Source of the DNA: Pseudactinotalea suaedae
GTDB taxonomy: Bacteria; Actinomycetota; Actinomycetes; Actinomycetales; Beutenbergiaceae
Direction of reading: 5' to 3'
Assembly (NCBI RefSeq): GCF_009733815.1
Contig: NZ_WNXY01000004.1
Span: 186,001-250,000 of the forward strand
Length of the DNA: 64,000 nucleotides
The first letter of the stretch is position 1; every line of letters starts with the position of its first letter. Shown here piece by piece: positions 34,059-41,872 of the stretch. The notes beneath the pieces are model-generated. The model did no database searches. It saw only the letters and a program-made list of their open reading frames with translations, and was not told the origin of the DNA. A program made the position numbers and the translations under genes.

Positions 34059-34700
34059 TCAGAGGGCGCGAGCGACCCGCTTGACCCCCAGCTCGGGACT
34101 GGTCAGGACCGGCACGTCCACCGACACGCCGGCAGCCGCACCGGCCATCGAGGCCTGAGCCAGCACGATCACGTCGTTGTCGGCAGCGAGCGCCACGATC
34201 GCCTCACCCACCAGCCGGTCGTGCGTCGCGGCGTCGCCGCCGCTGATCGCCTCGAACGCCCCGTCGACGACCCGGTCGCTCACCTCGATCTCCGCGCCCG
34301 CGAGCGCGGCGCGGTCCCGCAGCAGCGCGACGGTGGGCTCCAACGTCGTGGGCAGGGTCGCGATCACCGCGACCCGCCGCCCGATCGCGACGGCCTCGTC
34401 GGCCATCGCCTCGTCGATGCGCAGCACCGGCACCCCGAGCTTGTCGCTCAGGCCGGCTGCGTAGCCGCCGATCGAGCTGCACGAGAACACCACCGTGGAC
34501 GCGCCGGAGGCCACGGCCGCCGCCCCGAGCGCTTCGAGGCGCTCGCGCACCCCGCTGCCCTCGGGGTCGCGCCCGAGGTCACCGACGATGCTCGAGTCCA
34601 GCAGGTGCTGCACCTCGACCCCCGGCAGGTGCTCGGCCGACAGCGCCGCGAAGGTCGGGATCACCACCGGACCGGTATGGATGTAAGCCACTCTCGTCAT
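34059..34700 (-). CDS. Asp/Glu/hydantoin racemase-superfamily protein
   Basis: 213 residues from ATG 34700 after GGGAGAG. The paired-cysteine racemase fold is suggested by TVVFSCSSIGGYAAGL (about 68-83, first Cys) and a second active-site region AQASMAGAAAGVSVDVPVLTSPELGVKRV where the usual Cys is replaced by Ala/Ser. Loss of the second Cys would make it a decarboxylase- or isomerase-like member rather than a two-base racemase. It is the last gene after the GH127 gene (26-base gap), so it may act on a product of acid-sugar breakdown. Substrate unknown. Confidence 0.75.
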   Translation of the reverse strand: MTRVAYIHTGPVVIPTFAALSAEHLPGVEVQHLLDSSIVGDLGRDPEGSGVRERLEALGAAAVASGASTVVFSCSSIGGYAAGLSDKLGVPVLRIDEAMADEAVAIGRRVAVIATLPTTLEPTVALLRDRAALAGAEIEVSDRVVDGAFEAISGGDAATHDRLVGEAIVALAADNDVIVLAQASMAGAAAGVSVDVPVLTSPELGVKRVARAL

Positions 34701-34726
34701 CGCACTCTCCCTCTCGTGAAGATCCT

Positions 34727-36730
34727 TCACCACATCACCGGCAGCCACACCGACATCTCACCGTCGCCGCGGTTGCCCCATCGCCCGTACGGCACCAGCC
34801 GCACCGGCAGCTCCTCCGGCTCGACCGCGGGCAGCTCGCCGTACAGGGTGCCGCCGGGCACGAGCCGTGGAACCCGCCGAGCCACGCCCTCGAGGACCGC
34901 GTAACCGGCGAACGGACCGTCGCCCTCGGCCGTGCTGAGCTCGATGGACCGGGGCAGGTACACCTCGTCGATCGCGACGCCCTCGGGGAGGTCGGCCTCC
35001 TCCAGGCAGTAGACGATCGGCCCGCGCATCGCCGCGACCTGGTTGGTCGCCTCCTCCACGAAGTGGTGTGCGACCACCAGCCGCGGGTCCATCGGCAGCT
35101 CGAGCGTGATCGTGGCGTCGCTCCACTCCCGCTCGATCACCGCGTAGCCGTGCTCGACGGCGGAGATCGCCTCGCCGTCGACGCTCACCCGGGCCTCGTC
35201 CCCGGCCCAGCCGGGCACGCGCACGCGCACCGCGGCCCGCACGGGCCGCTCCGCGCGCACGCGGATCGTGACCGACCCGGCCACGGGATAGCTGGTCGAC
35301 TGCTCGAGACGCAAGGCGACGCCGTCGACCGTTGCCTGGAACGAGCCGCTGACGAACTGGTGCACCCACACGCCGTCGGCAGCGGTCCCGTAGACGTAGT
35401 ACGGCAGCTCCGCGAGCGCGCGGGCGATGTTGGGCGGGCAGCAGAAGGAGGAGTCCATGAACGCCTGCCGCGGCCGCACGTGCGAGGGCCGCACGCCCTC
35501 GGTGGCCCGCAACTGGTCGCCCGCGCGGCGCAGCTCGTACGGCAGGTCCCGGACCTGCCGCAGCGGGTTCGTGTACAGGTAGGTCATGGCATCGGCGCCG
35601 ATCATCGCGGGCAGCGCGTTGAGGAGCACCCGCTCGATCTCGTCGGCGAACCGGGCCTCGCCGGTGAGCGCGAGCATCCGCCACGCCCACATGATGAAGC
35701 CGATCGAGGCGCACGACTCGTTGTAGGCCGTGGTCTGCGGCAGCTGGTAGGAGCGGCCGTAGGACTGGTGGACCTTGGTGACGCTCCAGTAGTCCTGCGC
35801 CGCGTCGGGCGAGGCGCCGTCGTAGAGCGCGCCGCAGCCGCCGGTGATGTAGAGCTTGCGGCCCACGAGGTCGTCCCACAGCGAGTCGATCGCCTCGCGC
35901 AGGGCCGGGTCGCCGGTCTCCAGGACCACGTCGGTCATGCCCGCGTAGAGGTAGTTCGCGCGCACGGCGTGCCCGGCGGCGACCCGCTGGTCGGCGGCGG
36001 CGAGCTGGTCCTGGTTGTCGTCGCTGCCCGCGCGGCCCTTGCCGCCGTGCAGCTCGATCAGCCGGGCGGCGAGCGCGGTGTATCGCGCGTCTCCCGTGGT
36101 GCGCGCCAGCTCGACGGTGCCCATGTAGTGCGATGGGCAGATGTTGCAGTCCGAGAACCGCTCGGGCCGCTCGGCGACCGCCTGGATCACCCAGTCGCCG
36201 AGCCGCCGGGCCACCCCGAGGAACCGGTCGTCACCGCTGGCCCGGTAGGCGATGCAGGCGAGCGTCATCAGGTGACCGAAGTTGTAGGTCTCGAAGTCGA
36301 GCCGGTCCGCGAGCGGACCAGGCCCGCCGTCGCGCTCGCGCACGGTCGTCTTGCTCTGGATGTAGCCGTCGTCCCGCTGGGCCCCGACGACGGCGTCCGC
36401 CGCCTTGTCCACGAACCTCACCAGGTCCTCGGCGCCGCTCTCGGAGGCGGCCACCGCGGCGGCCTCGAGCCACTTGTACAGGTCGCCGTCCATGAACGGG
36501 GCACCGCGGTGGGTGCCGTGCGTGCCGTCCGTGACCCCGCCGGCCACGAGGAAGTTCTGGTAGGCGTGCGCCCGGTCGCGGTCGAAGAAGATCCTGCCCA
36601 TCGTGGGGATGGTGGTGGTGAGCGCGTCCGCGTGCATCGCGGCCATCGGCGCGCGGCCGTCGATCGCGACGGAGCCGGCCGGTGCCGAGCTCATCAGCGC
36701 GTGTGCGCTCGCACGGGTGTCGGTGAGCAA
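34727..36730 (-). CDS. GH127-family glycosidase (beta-L-arabinofuranosidase/DUF1680 type)
   Basis: 667 residues if TTG 36730 is the start; it lies 4 bases after AGGAGG, which overlaps the kinase stop. ATG 36694 is the alternative. No signal peptide, so it is cytoplasmic. The GH127 active site is complete: Glu and nucleophile Cys in NESCASIGFIMW and the zinc-binding pair in SSFCCPPNIARALAEL. Other family segments are GDLYKWLEAAA, DGYIQSKT and CPSHYMGTVEL. Members remove beta-L-arabinofuranose, and one relative removes aceric acid from rhamnogalacturonan II. With the neighbouring acid-sugar enzymes, a plant cell-wall side-chain substrate is likely. Confidence 0.9.
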   Translation of the reverse strand: MLTDTRASAHALMSSAPAGSVAIDGRAPMAAMHADALTTTIPTMGRIFFDRDRAHAYQNFLVAGGVTDGTHGTHRGAPFMDGDLYKWLEAAAVAASESGAEDLVRFVDKAADAVVGAQRDDGYIQSKTTVRERDGGPGPLADRLDFETYNFGHLMTLACIAYRASGDDRFLGVARRLGDWVIQAVAERPERFSDCNICPSHYMGTVELARTTGDARYTALAARLIELHGGKGRAGSDDNQDQLAAADQRVAAGHAVRANYLYAGMTDVVLETGDPALREAIDSLWDDLVGRKLYITGGCGALYDGASPDAAQDYWSVTKVHQSYGRSYQLPQTTAYNESCASIGFIMWAWRMLALTGEARFADEIERVLLNALPAMIGADAMTYLYTNPLRQVRDLPYELRRAGDQLRATEGVRPSHVRPRQAFMDSSFCCPPNIARALAELPYYVYGTAADGVWVHQFVSGSFQATVDGVALRLEQSTSYPVAGSVTIRVRAERPVRAAVRVRVPGWAGDEARVSVDGEAISAVEHGYAVIEREWSDATITLELPMDPRLVVAHHFVEEATNQVAAMRGPIVYCLEEADLPEGVAIDEVYLPRSIELSTAEGDGPFAGYAVLEGVARRVPRLVPGGTLYGELPAVEPEELPVRLVPYGRWGNRGDGEMSVWLPVMW

Positions 36731-36738
36731 GAGTCCTC

Positions 36739-38064
36739 CTAGGGGCGCAGCGGGGTGCCGCTGCGGATGTCGTCGAACAGGTTGTCGTGGCCCATCTGGC
36801 CGCCCTTGAGCGCGACCTCGACCCCGCCGCGCAGGTGCTCGGCGCTGCCCTCGGCACGGCACAGCGCGACCATCCCCCACGGGGTGCCGGTGATGCGCAG
36901 GGTGTCGACGCCGAGGCGCCGCAGCACGTTGCCCGAGGTGTCGCCGCCGGCGACCACGAGCCGGGTGTCGGGGCGGGTGCGCAGCACCGCGGTGCCGATT
37001 GCGGCCAGCCGCTCCTCGACCTCGACGCTGCTCGCCGAGCGCGGCACGTCCGGCCTGCTGGAGAAGACGACGACGGCGCCGTCCTCGCGCGTCAGCCGCA
37101 CCGCCTCGTCGTGGGTGGCTTCGGCGAACAGGTCGAGCGCGGTGAAGCCTGCGGCGGTCGCGGCCTCGACCTGGCGCCACGTCAGCGCCGACGCCGACCC
37201 GCTCAGCACGAGCGTGGGACCAGCCGCCGCCCCCACCCCGGTTTCAACACGATTCTGAACACCCCCCGGTTTCAACGCACTTTCGACCGCCGATGCTCCG
37301 GCCTCCGCCTGCACACCGAGGCCGAGCGCGCGCGAGAGACCGCCGGAGCCGAGGACGAAGCGCGACCGAAAGTGCGTTGAAATCGGGACCTGGTCGAAAG
37401 TGCGGTGAAATCGGGGGTTCAGGACGGCGCCGATCTCGCGCAGGTGGTCGTCGGTGAGCGTGTCGAGGACGACGACGTCGAGGTCTCCTCCGTCGTTATC
37501 CACGGCCTCGCTCCACGCTGCGGCAAAGCTCGGCCAGTGCACGCCGCCCACCCACAGGTCGGTCTGCGCCCCGATGTGGACGCGCAGGTCCGACTCGGTC
37601 GCGGGCGTGACCGGGTGGTTCGCCATCGTGGGCTGCCGGTCGAGGCGGTAGACCTCGCCGCGGTCCGCGGCGAAGTGGTGGCTGAAGGCGGTGTAGCGGC
37701 CGAAGTCGGGCTGCGCGAGCAGCACCGGCACCGGCGACGTCCCTACGAGCGCGCGACCGATCTCGATCACCCGGCCGAGGCTGCCCATCTCCGGGGAGGA
37801 GTCCGCCGTCGAGCACGCCTTGTACTGGAGGACGTCCGGACGCAGCGCCAGCAGCGCCTCGAGCGCGGGCCGAACCTCGGCCTCGAGCTCGGCGGTCGGC
37901 AGCGAGCGGGCGATGCCCGCGATCCCGACGACGTCGGCGTCCGTCACGCCTGCGAGCGCCTCCGGGGAGGTGACCAGGACGCCGTCGAGACCCGTCCGTC
38001 GGAACTGCAGCAGCGCGTCGATCGACCCGGTGAAGTCGTCGCCGTAGAAAGCGAACCTGACCAT
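36739..38064 (-). CDS. Four-carbon acid-sugar kinase family (DUF1537, OtnK/OiaK-like) with in-frame repeat inserts
   Basis: 441 residues. The N-terminal domain starts with FYGDDFTGSIDALLQFRRTG (DDxTG motif) and has KACSTADSSPEMGSLGR; the C-terminal domain has VVAGGDTSGNVLRRLG, TGTPWGMVALC and KGGQMGHDNLF for ATP binding. Residues about 216-234 and 260-277 are encoded by the 28-bp-phased palindromic repeat and flank the conserved GSGGLSRAL segment; these inserts are not expected in the family. It phosphorylates an acid sugar or 3-oxo acid. It starts on the stop of the RuBisCO-like gene (TGATG), as in D-apionate pathways where a DUF1537 kinase makes the RuBisCO-like substrate. Confidence 0.88.
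   Translation of the reverse strand: MVRFAFYGDDFTGSIDALLQFRRTGLDGVLVTSPEALAGVTDADVVGIAGIARSLPTAELEAEVRPALEALLALRPDVLQYKACSTADSSPEMGSLGRVIEIGRALVGTSPVPVLLAQPDFGRYTAFSHHFAADRGEVYRLDRQPTMANHPVTPATESDLRVHIGAQTDLWVGGVHWPSFAAAWSEAVDNDGGDLDVVVLDTLTDDHLREIGAVLNPRFHRTFDQVPISTHFRSRFVLGSGGLSRALGLGVQAEAGASAVESALKPGGVQNRVETGVGAAAGPTLVLSGSASALTWRQVEAATAAGFTALDLFAEATHDEAVRLTREDGAVVVFSSRPDVPRSASSVEVEERLAAIGTAVLRTRPDTRLVVAGGDTSGNVLRRLGVDTLRITGTPWGMVALCRAEGSAEHLRGGVEVALKGGQMGHDNLFDDIRSGTPLRP
37240..37412. repeat. Phased palindromic repeat inside the kinase gene (2 forward + 2 inverted units)
   Basis: Forward units GTTTCAACGCACTTTC at 37269-37284 and a degenerate copy starting 37241 are 28 bases apart. Inverted units GAAAGTGCGTTGAAAT (37368-37383) and GAAAGTGCGGTGAAAT (37396-37411) are also 28 apart. 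The inner pair encloses 83 bases that encode the conserved GSGG region of the kinase. The same unit, spacing and forward-then-inverted order recur at 56103-56268. The repeats keep the reading frame open and add about 19 residues on each side. Confidence 0.85.
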
Positions 38065-39332
38065 CAGTGGCGGCCGAACCGTTCGAGCGCGGTGGCGAGC
38101 TCGGGCACGGCGGCGGCGCGCTCGTCCAGGGACTCACCCGCGACCGCGGCGTCCCATGCCTCGCGCATCGCGCGGACACCTGCCGCCGATCCCGCGGGGT
38201 GGCCGTGGATGCCGCCGCCCGCGAGCACGAGCAGGTCGGTGCTCTGCACCGCCTCGTAGGTCGCGTGCGCGAGCCCGGCCGACTGCCCCGAGGACAGCAC
38301 CGGCAGGCACGCGGCGGTGCCCAGCAGCGGGGTGCGCACCTGCACGATCGAGTCGAGCACGGTCGCGTCGTCCTCGTAGAACTTGTTGCGCAGCCCGTTG
38401 GTGTGGACGTGGTCGGCGCCCGCGAGCCGCCACAGCTTGGAGGAGGCGTGGAAGCCGATGCCCACCTGGGGCGACCGGTTCATGGCACCGAACATCGTGC
38501 GGTGGGCGTGGATCGGCAGCTCCGAGCGCTGCCGGAGGTACTGCAGGCCGGCGATGCCCACGGTGTTGACGGCGACCATCACGCAGGTGCCGCCATGAGC
38601 CTTCACGAGGTCGTGGTGCTCGCCGAGGCGACCGATGTCGTCGGTGATGTTGAAGGCATACATCGGGAGCTTGCCGGTGCGCTCCGCGCTGGCGTGCAGG
38701 GCCTTCATGACGGCGGGGACGCGCACCGCCAGCGGGAGCGCGGGTGAGTTGCCCTGCAGCTCGTCGTCCTTGATGAAGTCGATGCCGGCGTCGGCGAGCT
38801 CGGTGACGAGCTCGGCCAGCTGCTCGGCGTCCAGGCCGATGCTGGGCTTGACGATGGTGCCGATCAGCGGGCCGTCGTGCTCGCGGCCGGCGAGCTCGAA
38901 CGTGCCGTCGACGCCGAACTGCGGGCCTCCGTAGGCATCGGCGAACGCCTGCGGCAGCTCGAGGTCGACGAGCTTGAGGGCGCCCGCCTCACGGATCTCG
39001 AACAGGTTGCCCGCCACCGCGGCCAGCAGGTTCGGGATCGAGGGGCCGAAGTTGTGCAGCGGGAACTCGATGCTCACTCGAGCGCGACGGGCCTGGCTCC
39101 AGTCCCCCGAGGCGCCCGGCAGCGGCGGCAGCCCGCTCGGGGGCAGCTCGGCGATGTCCACGACGCGGGCGGCGAACCGTGCCTTCAGCTCCTCGGTCTC
39201 ACGAGCGACCGCCACGAACGTGCCGCTGCTCTGCTCGCTCGCCATCACGGCGGCGGTCTGCTCCAGCGGGAGCGCGGTCTCGATCTCGTAGACGGCACGG
39301 ACGACCTCGGCCACCTGCGGCCCTTCCGTCAC
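38064..39332 (-). CDS. RuBisCO-like protein (form IV; 3-oxo-isoapionate-4-phosphate-type candidate)
   Basis: 422 residues from GTG 39332 (an adjacent TTG at 39335 is also possible; no strong ribosome-binding site). RuBisCO large-subunit folds are evident: EQSSGTF, then GTIVKPSIGLDAEQLA with the Lys equivalent to K175. IDFIKDDELQGN holds the carbamylated Lys and the Asp/Glu metal ligands intact. HAHRTMFGA, SSGQSAG and GGGIHGHPAG complete the barrel. The second Lys of KPK is replaced by Ser, as in RuBisCO-like proteins that do not fix CO2. Adjacent to a DUF1537 kinase, the closest known context is D-apionate catabolism, where such proteins decarboxylate or cleave 3-oxo-isoapionate 4-phosphate. 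Confidence 0.9.
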   Translation of the reverse strand: MTEGPQVAEVVRAVYEIETALPLEQTAAVMASEQSSGTFVAVARETEELKARFAARVVDIAELPPSGLPPLPGASGDWSQARRARVSIEFPLHNFGPSIPNLLAAVAGNLFEIREAGALKLVDLELPQAFADAYGGPQFGVDGTFELAGREHDGPLIGTIVKPSIGLDAEQLAELVTELADAGIDFIKDDELQGNSPALPLAVRVPAVMKALHASAERTGKLPMYAFNITDDIGRLGEHHDLVKAHGGTCVMVAVNTVGIAGLQYLRQRSELPIHAHRTMFGAMNRSPQVGIGFHASSKLWRLAGADHVHTNGLRNKFYEDDATVLDSIVQVRTPLLGTAACLPVLSSGQSAGLAHATYEAVQSTDLLVLAGGGIHGHPAGSAAGVRAMREAWDAAVAGESLDERAAAVPELATALERFGRH

Positions 39333-39345
39333 CAACGGCGACTAT

Positions 39346-39819
39346 CTATGCACTGCTGAATGGTCGTGTCATCCTATCGTCGCCGCCCGAGCGCGGCAAC
39401 GAGCGTCCACGAAGCAGACCGGACTCGGCCAGCAGCAGCGCGGCGGCGATCAGCGCCGCCACGGCGCCCGGCCGCAGCGCACTGCCCGCGAGCGCCACGG
39501 CGCCGACCTGCAGCAGCGCCGCGGAGGGGAGCTGCCAGCGGCCGCCGTTCCGGGACCAGTGCAGGAGGAGCGCACCACCGAGCACGATCGTGACCCGCGC
39601 CGAGGTCTGGTAGCCCGCGTAGGCGGCACCCTGGCCGGGGATCACGAACCCGGGGCTGATGTAGCCGTAGGTGCAGTCGAGGTAGCCGTCCCAGGTGGCG
39701 ATGCAGTACGACGGGTTCATCCATCCGGCCACGTACTCGGTCTCGGCGCCCACCACGCCCCACGGCAACCCGAGCGCGAGCAGCAGTGCTGCCGCGGCCA
39801 GCGCCACCCGACCGTTCAT
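39346..39819 (-). CDS. Hypothetical membrane protein
   Basis: 157 residues from ATG 39819. Four hydrophobic segments: an N-terminal one (about 4-20, LAAAALLLALGLPWGVV), then after an extracytoplasmic Tyr/Cys-containing loop (WMNPSYCIATWDGYLDCTYGYISPG) further segments near 75-88, 99-112 and 116-133. Two Cys in the loop may form a disulfide. It follows the Pro-rich membrane protein gene by 10 bases and is probably cotranscribed. No family recognised. Confidence 0.65.
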   Translation of the reverse strand: MNGRVALAAAALLLALGLPWGVVGAETEYVAGWMNPSYCIATWDGYLDCTYGYISPGFVIPGQGAAYAGYQTSARVTIVLGGALLLHWSRNGGRWQLPSAALLQVGAVALAGSALRPGAVAALIAAALLLAESGLLRGRSLPRSGGDDRMTRPFSSA

Positions 39820-39829
39820 CGGGGGCCGC

Positions 39830-40444
39830 TCATCGACGGGCGCCGCCGAGCCACGCCGCGACCACGGCGCACCCGACACCCAGCGTCTGCAGGAACCCGC
39901 CGTTCGAGGAGATGCCCGGCAGCACGATCACCACCCAGTACGCCACCAGCGCGCCGGTGGCGATCATGCGGAGCACGTTCGCCTGAGCCGGGTCTCGCCT
40001 CGAGGCGAGCGTGATCAGCTGGGCGACCGCCATCACCGCGGCGAAGACGGCCCACAACGTGTAGTCGGTCCACCCGACCGAGCCGCTCTGCGGGATGCTC
40101 AGGCCGGCGATCACGAGGATCGGGCAGAGGATCTGCGCGACCCGTCCGAGGGTGTCCGGGGACGCCGACGGCGGTGCCTGACCTGGTGCCGGACCGGGAC
40201 CGGGGTTGCCGCCCGGCCACGACGGCGGCGCCTGCCCGCCCCACCCGGGCTGCGCCGTCGGGCCCGCCTGCGGCCACGGACCGGGCTGGGAGGACTGGCC
40301 ATGCTGGGCCCACGGACCAGGCTGAGAGGACGGCCCGAACCCGGGCTGCGCCGTCGGACCCTGAGGTTGCGGACCGGGAGGGACCGGCGGAGGCATCGTC
40401 ATGGAGCCATCTTGGCCGCTCGCCGCCGCGGCGTCGATGGTCAC
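39830..40444 (-). CDS. Pro/Gln/Gly-rich N-terminal membrane protein
   Basis: 204 residues from GTG 40444, preferred because GAGGTGG (40451-40457) lies 6 bases before it; ATG 40402 is the alternative. Residues about 15-105 are a low-complexity tail of P, Q, G and W repeats (SQPGPW twice), followed by four hydrophobic segments (from about 112: AQILCPILVIAGLSI). Proline-rich cytoplasmic tails before a membrane bundle are common in actinobacterial envelope proteins of unknown role. Divergent from the VapB-like gene. Confidence 0.65.
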   Translation of the reverse strand: MTIDAAAASGQDGSMTMPPPVPPGPQPQGPTAQPGFGPSSQPGPWAQHGQSSQPGPWPQAGPTAQPGWGGQAPPSWPGGNPGPGPAPGQAPPSASPDTLGRVAQILCPILVIAGLSIPQSGSVGWTDYTLWAVFAAVMAVAQLITLASRRDPAQANVLRMIATGALVAYWVVIVLPGISSNGGFLQTLGVGCAVVAAWLGGARR

Positions 40445-40501
40445 GGATATCCACCTCACGACGGACGACGTACCCCGACCCCGGTCTCTTAGGATCAGGT
40501 G

Positions 40502-40798
40502 GTGATCTTCAAGGCTGTCGGCGACGAGCGCCCGTACCCCGATCATGGGCTCACCACGCCGAAGGACTGGGCGGAGGTCCCGCCGCGGCAGGTCCGGCTC
40601 GATGAGCTCGTGACGACCAAGTCCACCCTCGACCTGCGCAGCCTGCTCTCGGAGGACTCCACGTTCTACGGCGACCTGTTCGCCCACGTGGTCCGCTGGA
40701 AGGGAACCATGTACCTGGAGGACGGGTTGCACCGCGCGCTGCGGGCGGCCCTGGGTCAGCGCAACGTCCTGCACGCCCGCGTGCTGGAGGTGCCGTGA
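40502..40798 (+). CDS. Conserved small actinobacterial protein (often annotated VapB-like)
   Basis: 98 residues from GTG 40502; a TAGGAT -10-like hexamer ends 6 bases before it, so the mRNA is probably leaderless. The sequence is strongly conserved-looking: VRLDELVTTKSTLDL, LSEDSTFYGDLFAHVVRW and GLHRALRAALGQRNVLHARVLE. Related genes usually precede a LytR_C-domain gene, as here. Databases often name it VapB-type antitoxin, but no toxin partner is present, so I do not endorse that function. Confidence 0.8.
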   Translation: MIFKAVGDERPYPDHGLTTPKDWAEVPPRQVRLDELVTTKSTLDLRSLLSEDSTFYGDLFAHVVRWKGTMYLEDGLHRALRAALGQRNVLHARVLEVP

Positions 40799-40832
40799 CC
40801 CGCCATCCCCGGGGTCGGCTAGGTTTCTGCCC

Positions 40833-41438
40833 GTGAGTCAGAGCACGGAGGCCGTGCGCGCCCGAGCAGCTCGCCGTCGGCACCTGCAGCAACGCCAGAC
40901 GGTGATCTTCGGCACCCTCGTGGCTGCGTTGCTGCTGGTCGCGCTGCTCGGCGGTGCCGTGTGGTCCGGCGTGATCCCCTCCCCCGTGAGCGTGCCGATC
41001 AACAGCGGCGGACCCGCGGCGACCCCGGACGCGATCGCTCCGCCGTGCCCGCCGGCCGACGCCCTGCCGGTGCCCTACGCCGAGATCAACGTGAACGTCC
41101 TCAACGGGACCGATGAGCAGGGGCTCGCCTCCCGCACCGCCACGAGCCTGCAGGCCTACGGTGTCCAGATCGGGCAGCAGGCCAACGGCACGCCGTACGG
41201 CGGGGTCGCACAGCTCACGGTCGGCCCGCTCGGCGTGGCCTCGGCCTACTCGCTCGCCGCGGTCTTCACCGAGGCCCAGATCGTGCTCGACAGCCGGGAG
41301 GACGCCACCGTCGACCTGCTGCTGGGTGAGGGCTACGAGACTCTGGTCCCGCTGGAAGAGGTGGCGCTGGACCCGGCCGTGCCGATCGTGGCGCCCGAGG
41401 GGTGCCGCCCGATCGAGACGACGAGCCCCGCGGCGTGA
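40833..41438 (+). CDS. LytR C-terminal-domain membrane protein
   Basis: 201 residues from GTG 40833. A cytoplasmic Arg-rich start is followed by one membrane segment (about 25-47, VIFGTLVAALLLVALLGGAV). The LytR_C domain (about 85-175) reads INVNVLNGTDEQGLASRTATSL and ends with DSREDATVDLLLGEGYE. Such domains occur at the ends of, or apart from, LytR-CpsA-Psr wall-polymer ligases and act outside the membrane at the cell wall. It overlaps the start of the next gene (GTGA). Confidence 0.85.
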   Translation: MSQSTEAVRARAARRRHLQQRQTVIFGTLVAALLLVALLGGAVWSGVIPSPVSVPINSGGPAATPDAIAPPCPPADALPVPYAEINVNVLNGTDEQGLASRTATSLQAYGVQIGQQANGTPYGGVAQLTVGPLGVASAYSLAAVFTEAQIVLDSREDATVDLLLGEGYETLVPLEEVALDPAVPIVAPEGCRPIETTSPAA

Positions 41439-41872
41439 GCGCGCCCGGCTTCACGCCGCTGTCGGCACCGCCCGCGCCCTACGGGGCCGACGACCTCGCC
41501 CTCCACGTGCCGGCCTCGCTGAGCACGCAGCCGCGTGCCGATCTGCGCGACCCTGTCGATCCGGCCGTGTACGTCAACGACTACACCCGCCCGCTGCCGA
41601 CCTACGCCGAGACCTTCTCCGGACCGGGCTACGAGGCCAAGCCCCCGCCGACGAGCGGTTTCGCCGTCGCGGCGCTGGTGTGCGGACTGGTCGGGGTGTT
41701 CACCCTGGCGCCTGCGGTCGCGGCGATCGTGCTCGGGCACCTCGGGCTGTGGCGGACCTCGCGGAACACCCACTCAGGCCGCGGGCTCGCCATCGGTGGC
41801 ATGGTCCTCGGCTACGCCGTGGCGGCCGTGGTGGGGCTCGTGGTGCTCGCGACGTGGATCGCGGAGCAGTGA
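41435..41872 (+). CDS. DUF4190-type small membrane protein
   Basis: 145 residues from GTG 41435, overlapping the previous stop. A proline-rich cytoplasmic start (about 1-70) precedes two membrane helices with the DUF4190 pattern: SGFAVAALVCGLVGVFTLAPAVAAIVLGHLGL then GRGLAIGGMVLGYAVAAVVGLVV. The intervening SRNTHSGRGLAIGG is the usual conserved link. Function unknown; it is translationally coupled at both ends. Confidence 0.8.
   Translation: MSAPGFTPLSAPPAPYGADDLALHVPASLSTQPRADLRDPVDPAVYVNDYTRPLPTYAETFSGPGYEAKPPPTSGFAVAALVCGLVGVFTLAPAVAAIVLGHLGLWRTSRNTHSGRGLAIGGMVLGYAVAAVVGLVVLATWIAEQ

Noticed and set aside
40502-40798. VapB antitoxin with a VapC partner
   Set aside because: No PIN-domain toxin gene is adjacent on either strand, and neighbours are a membrane protein and a LytR_C gene.
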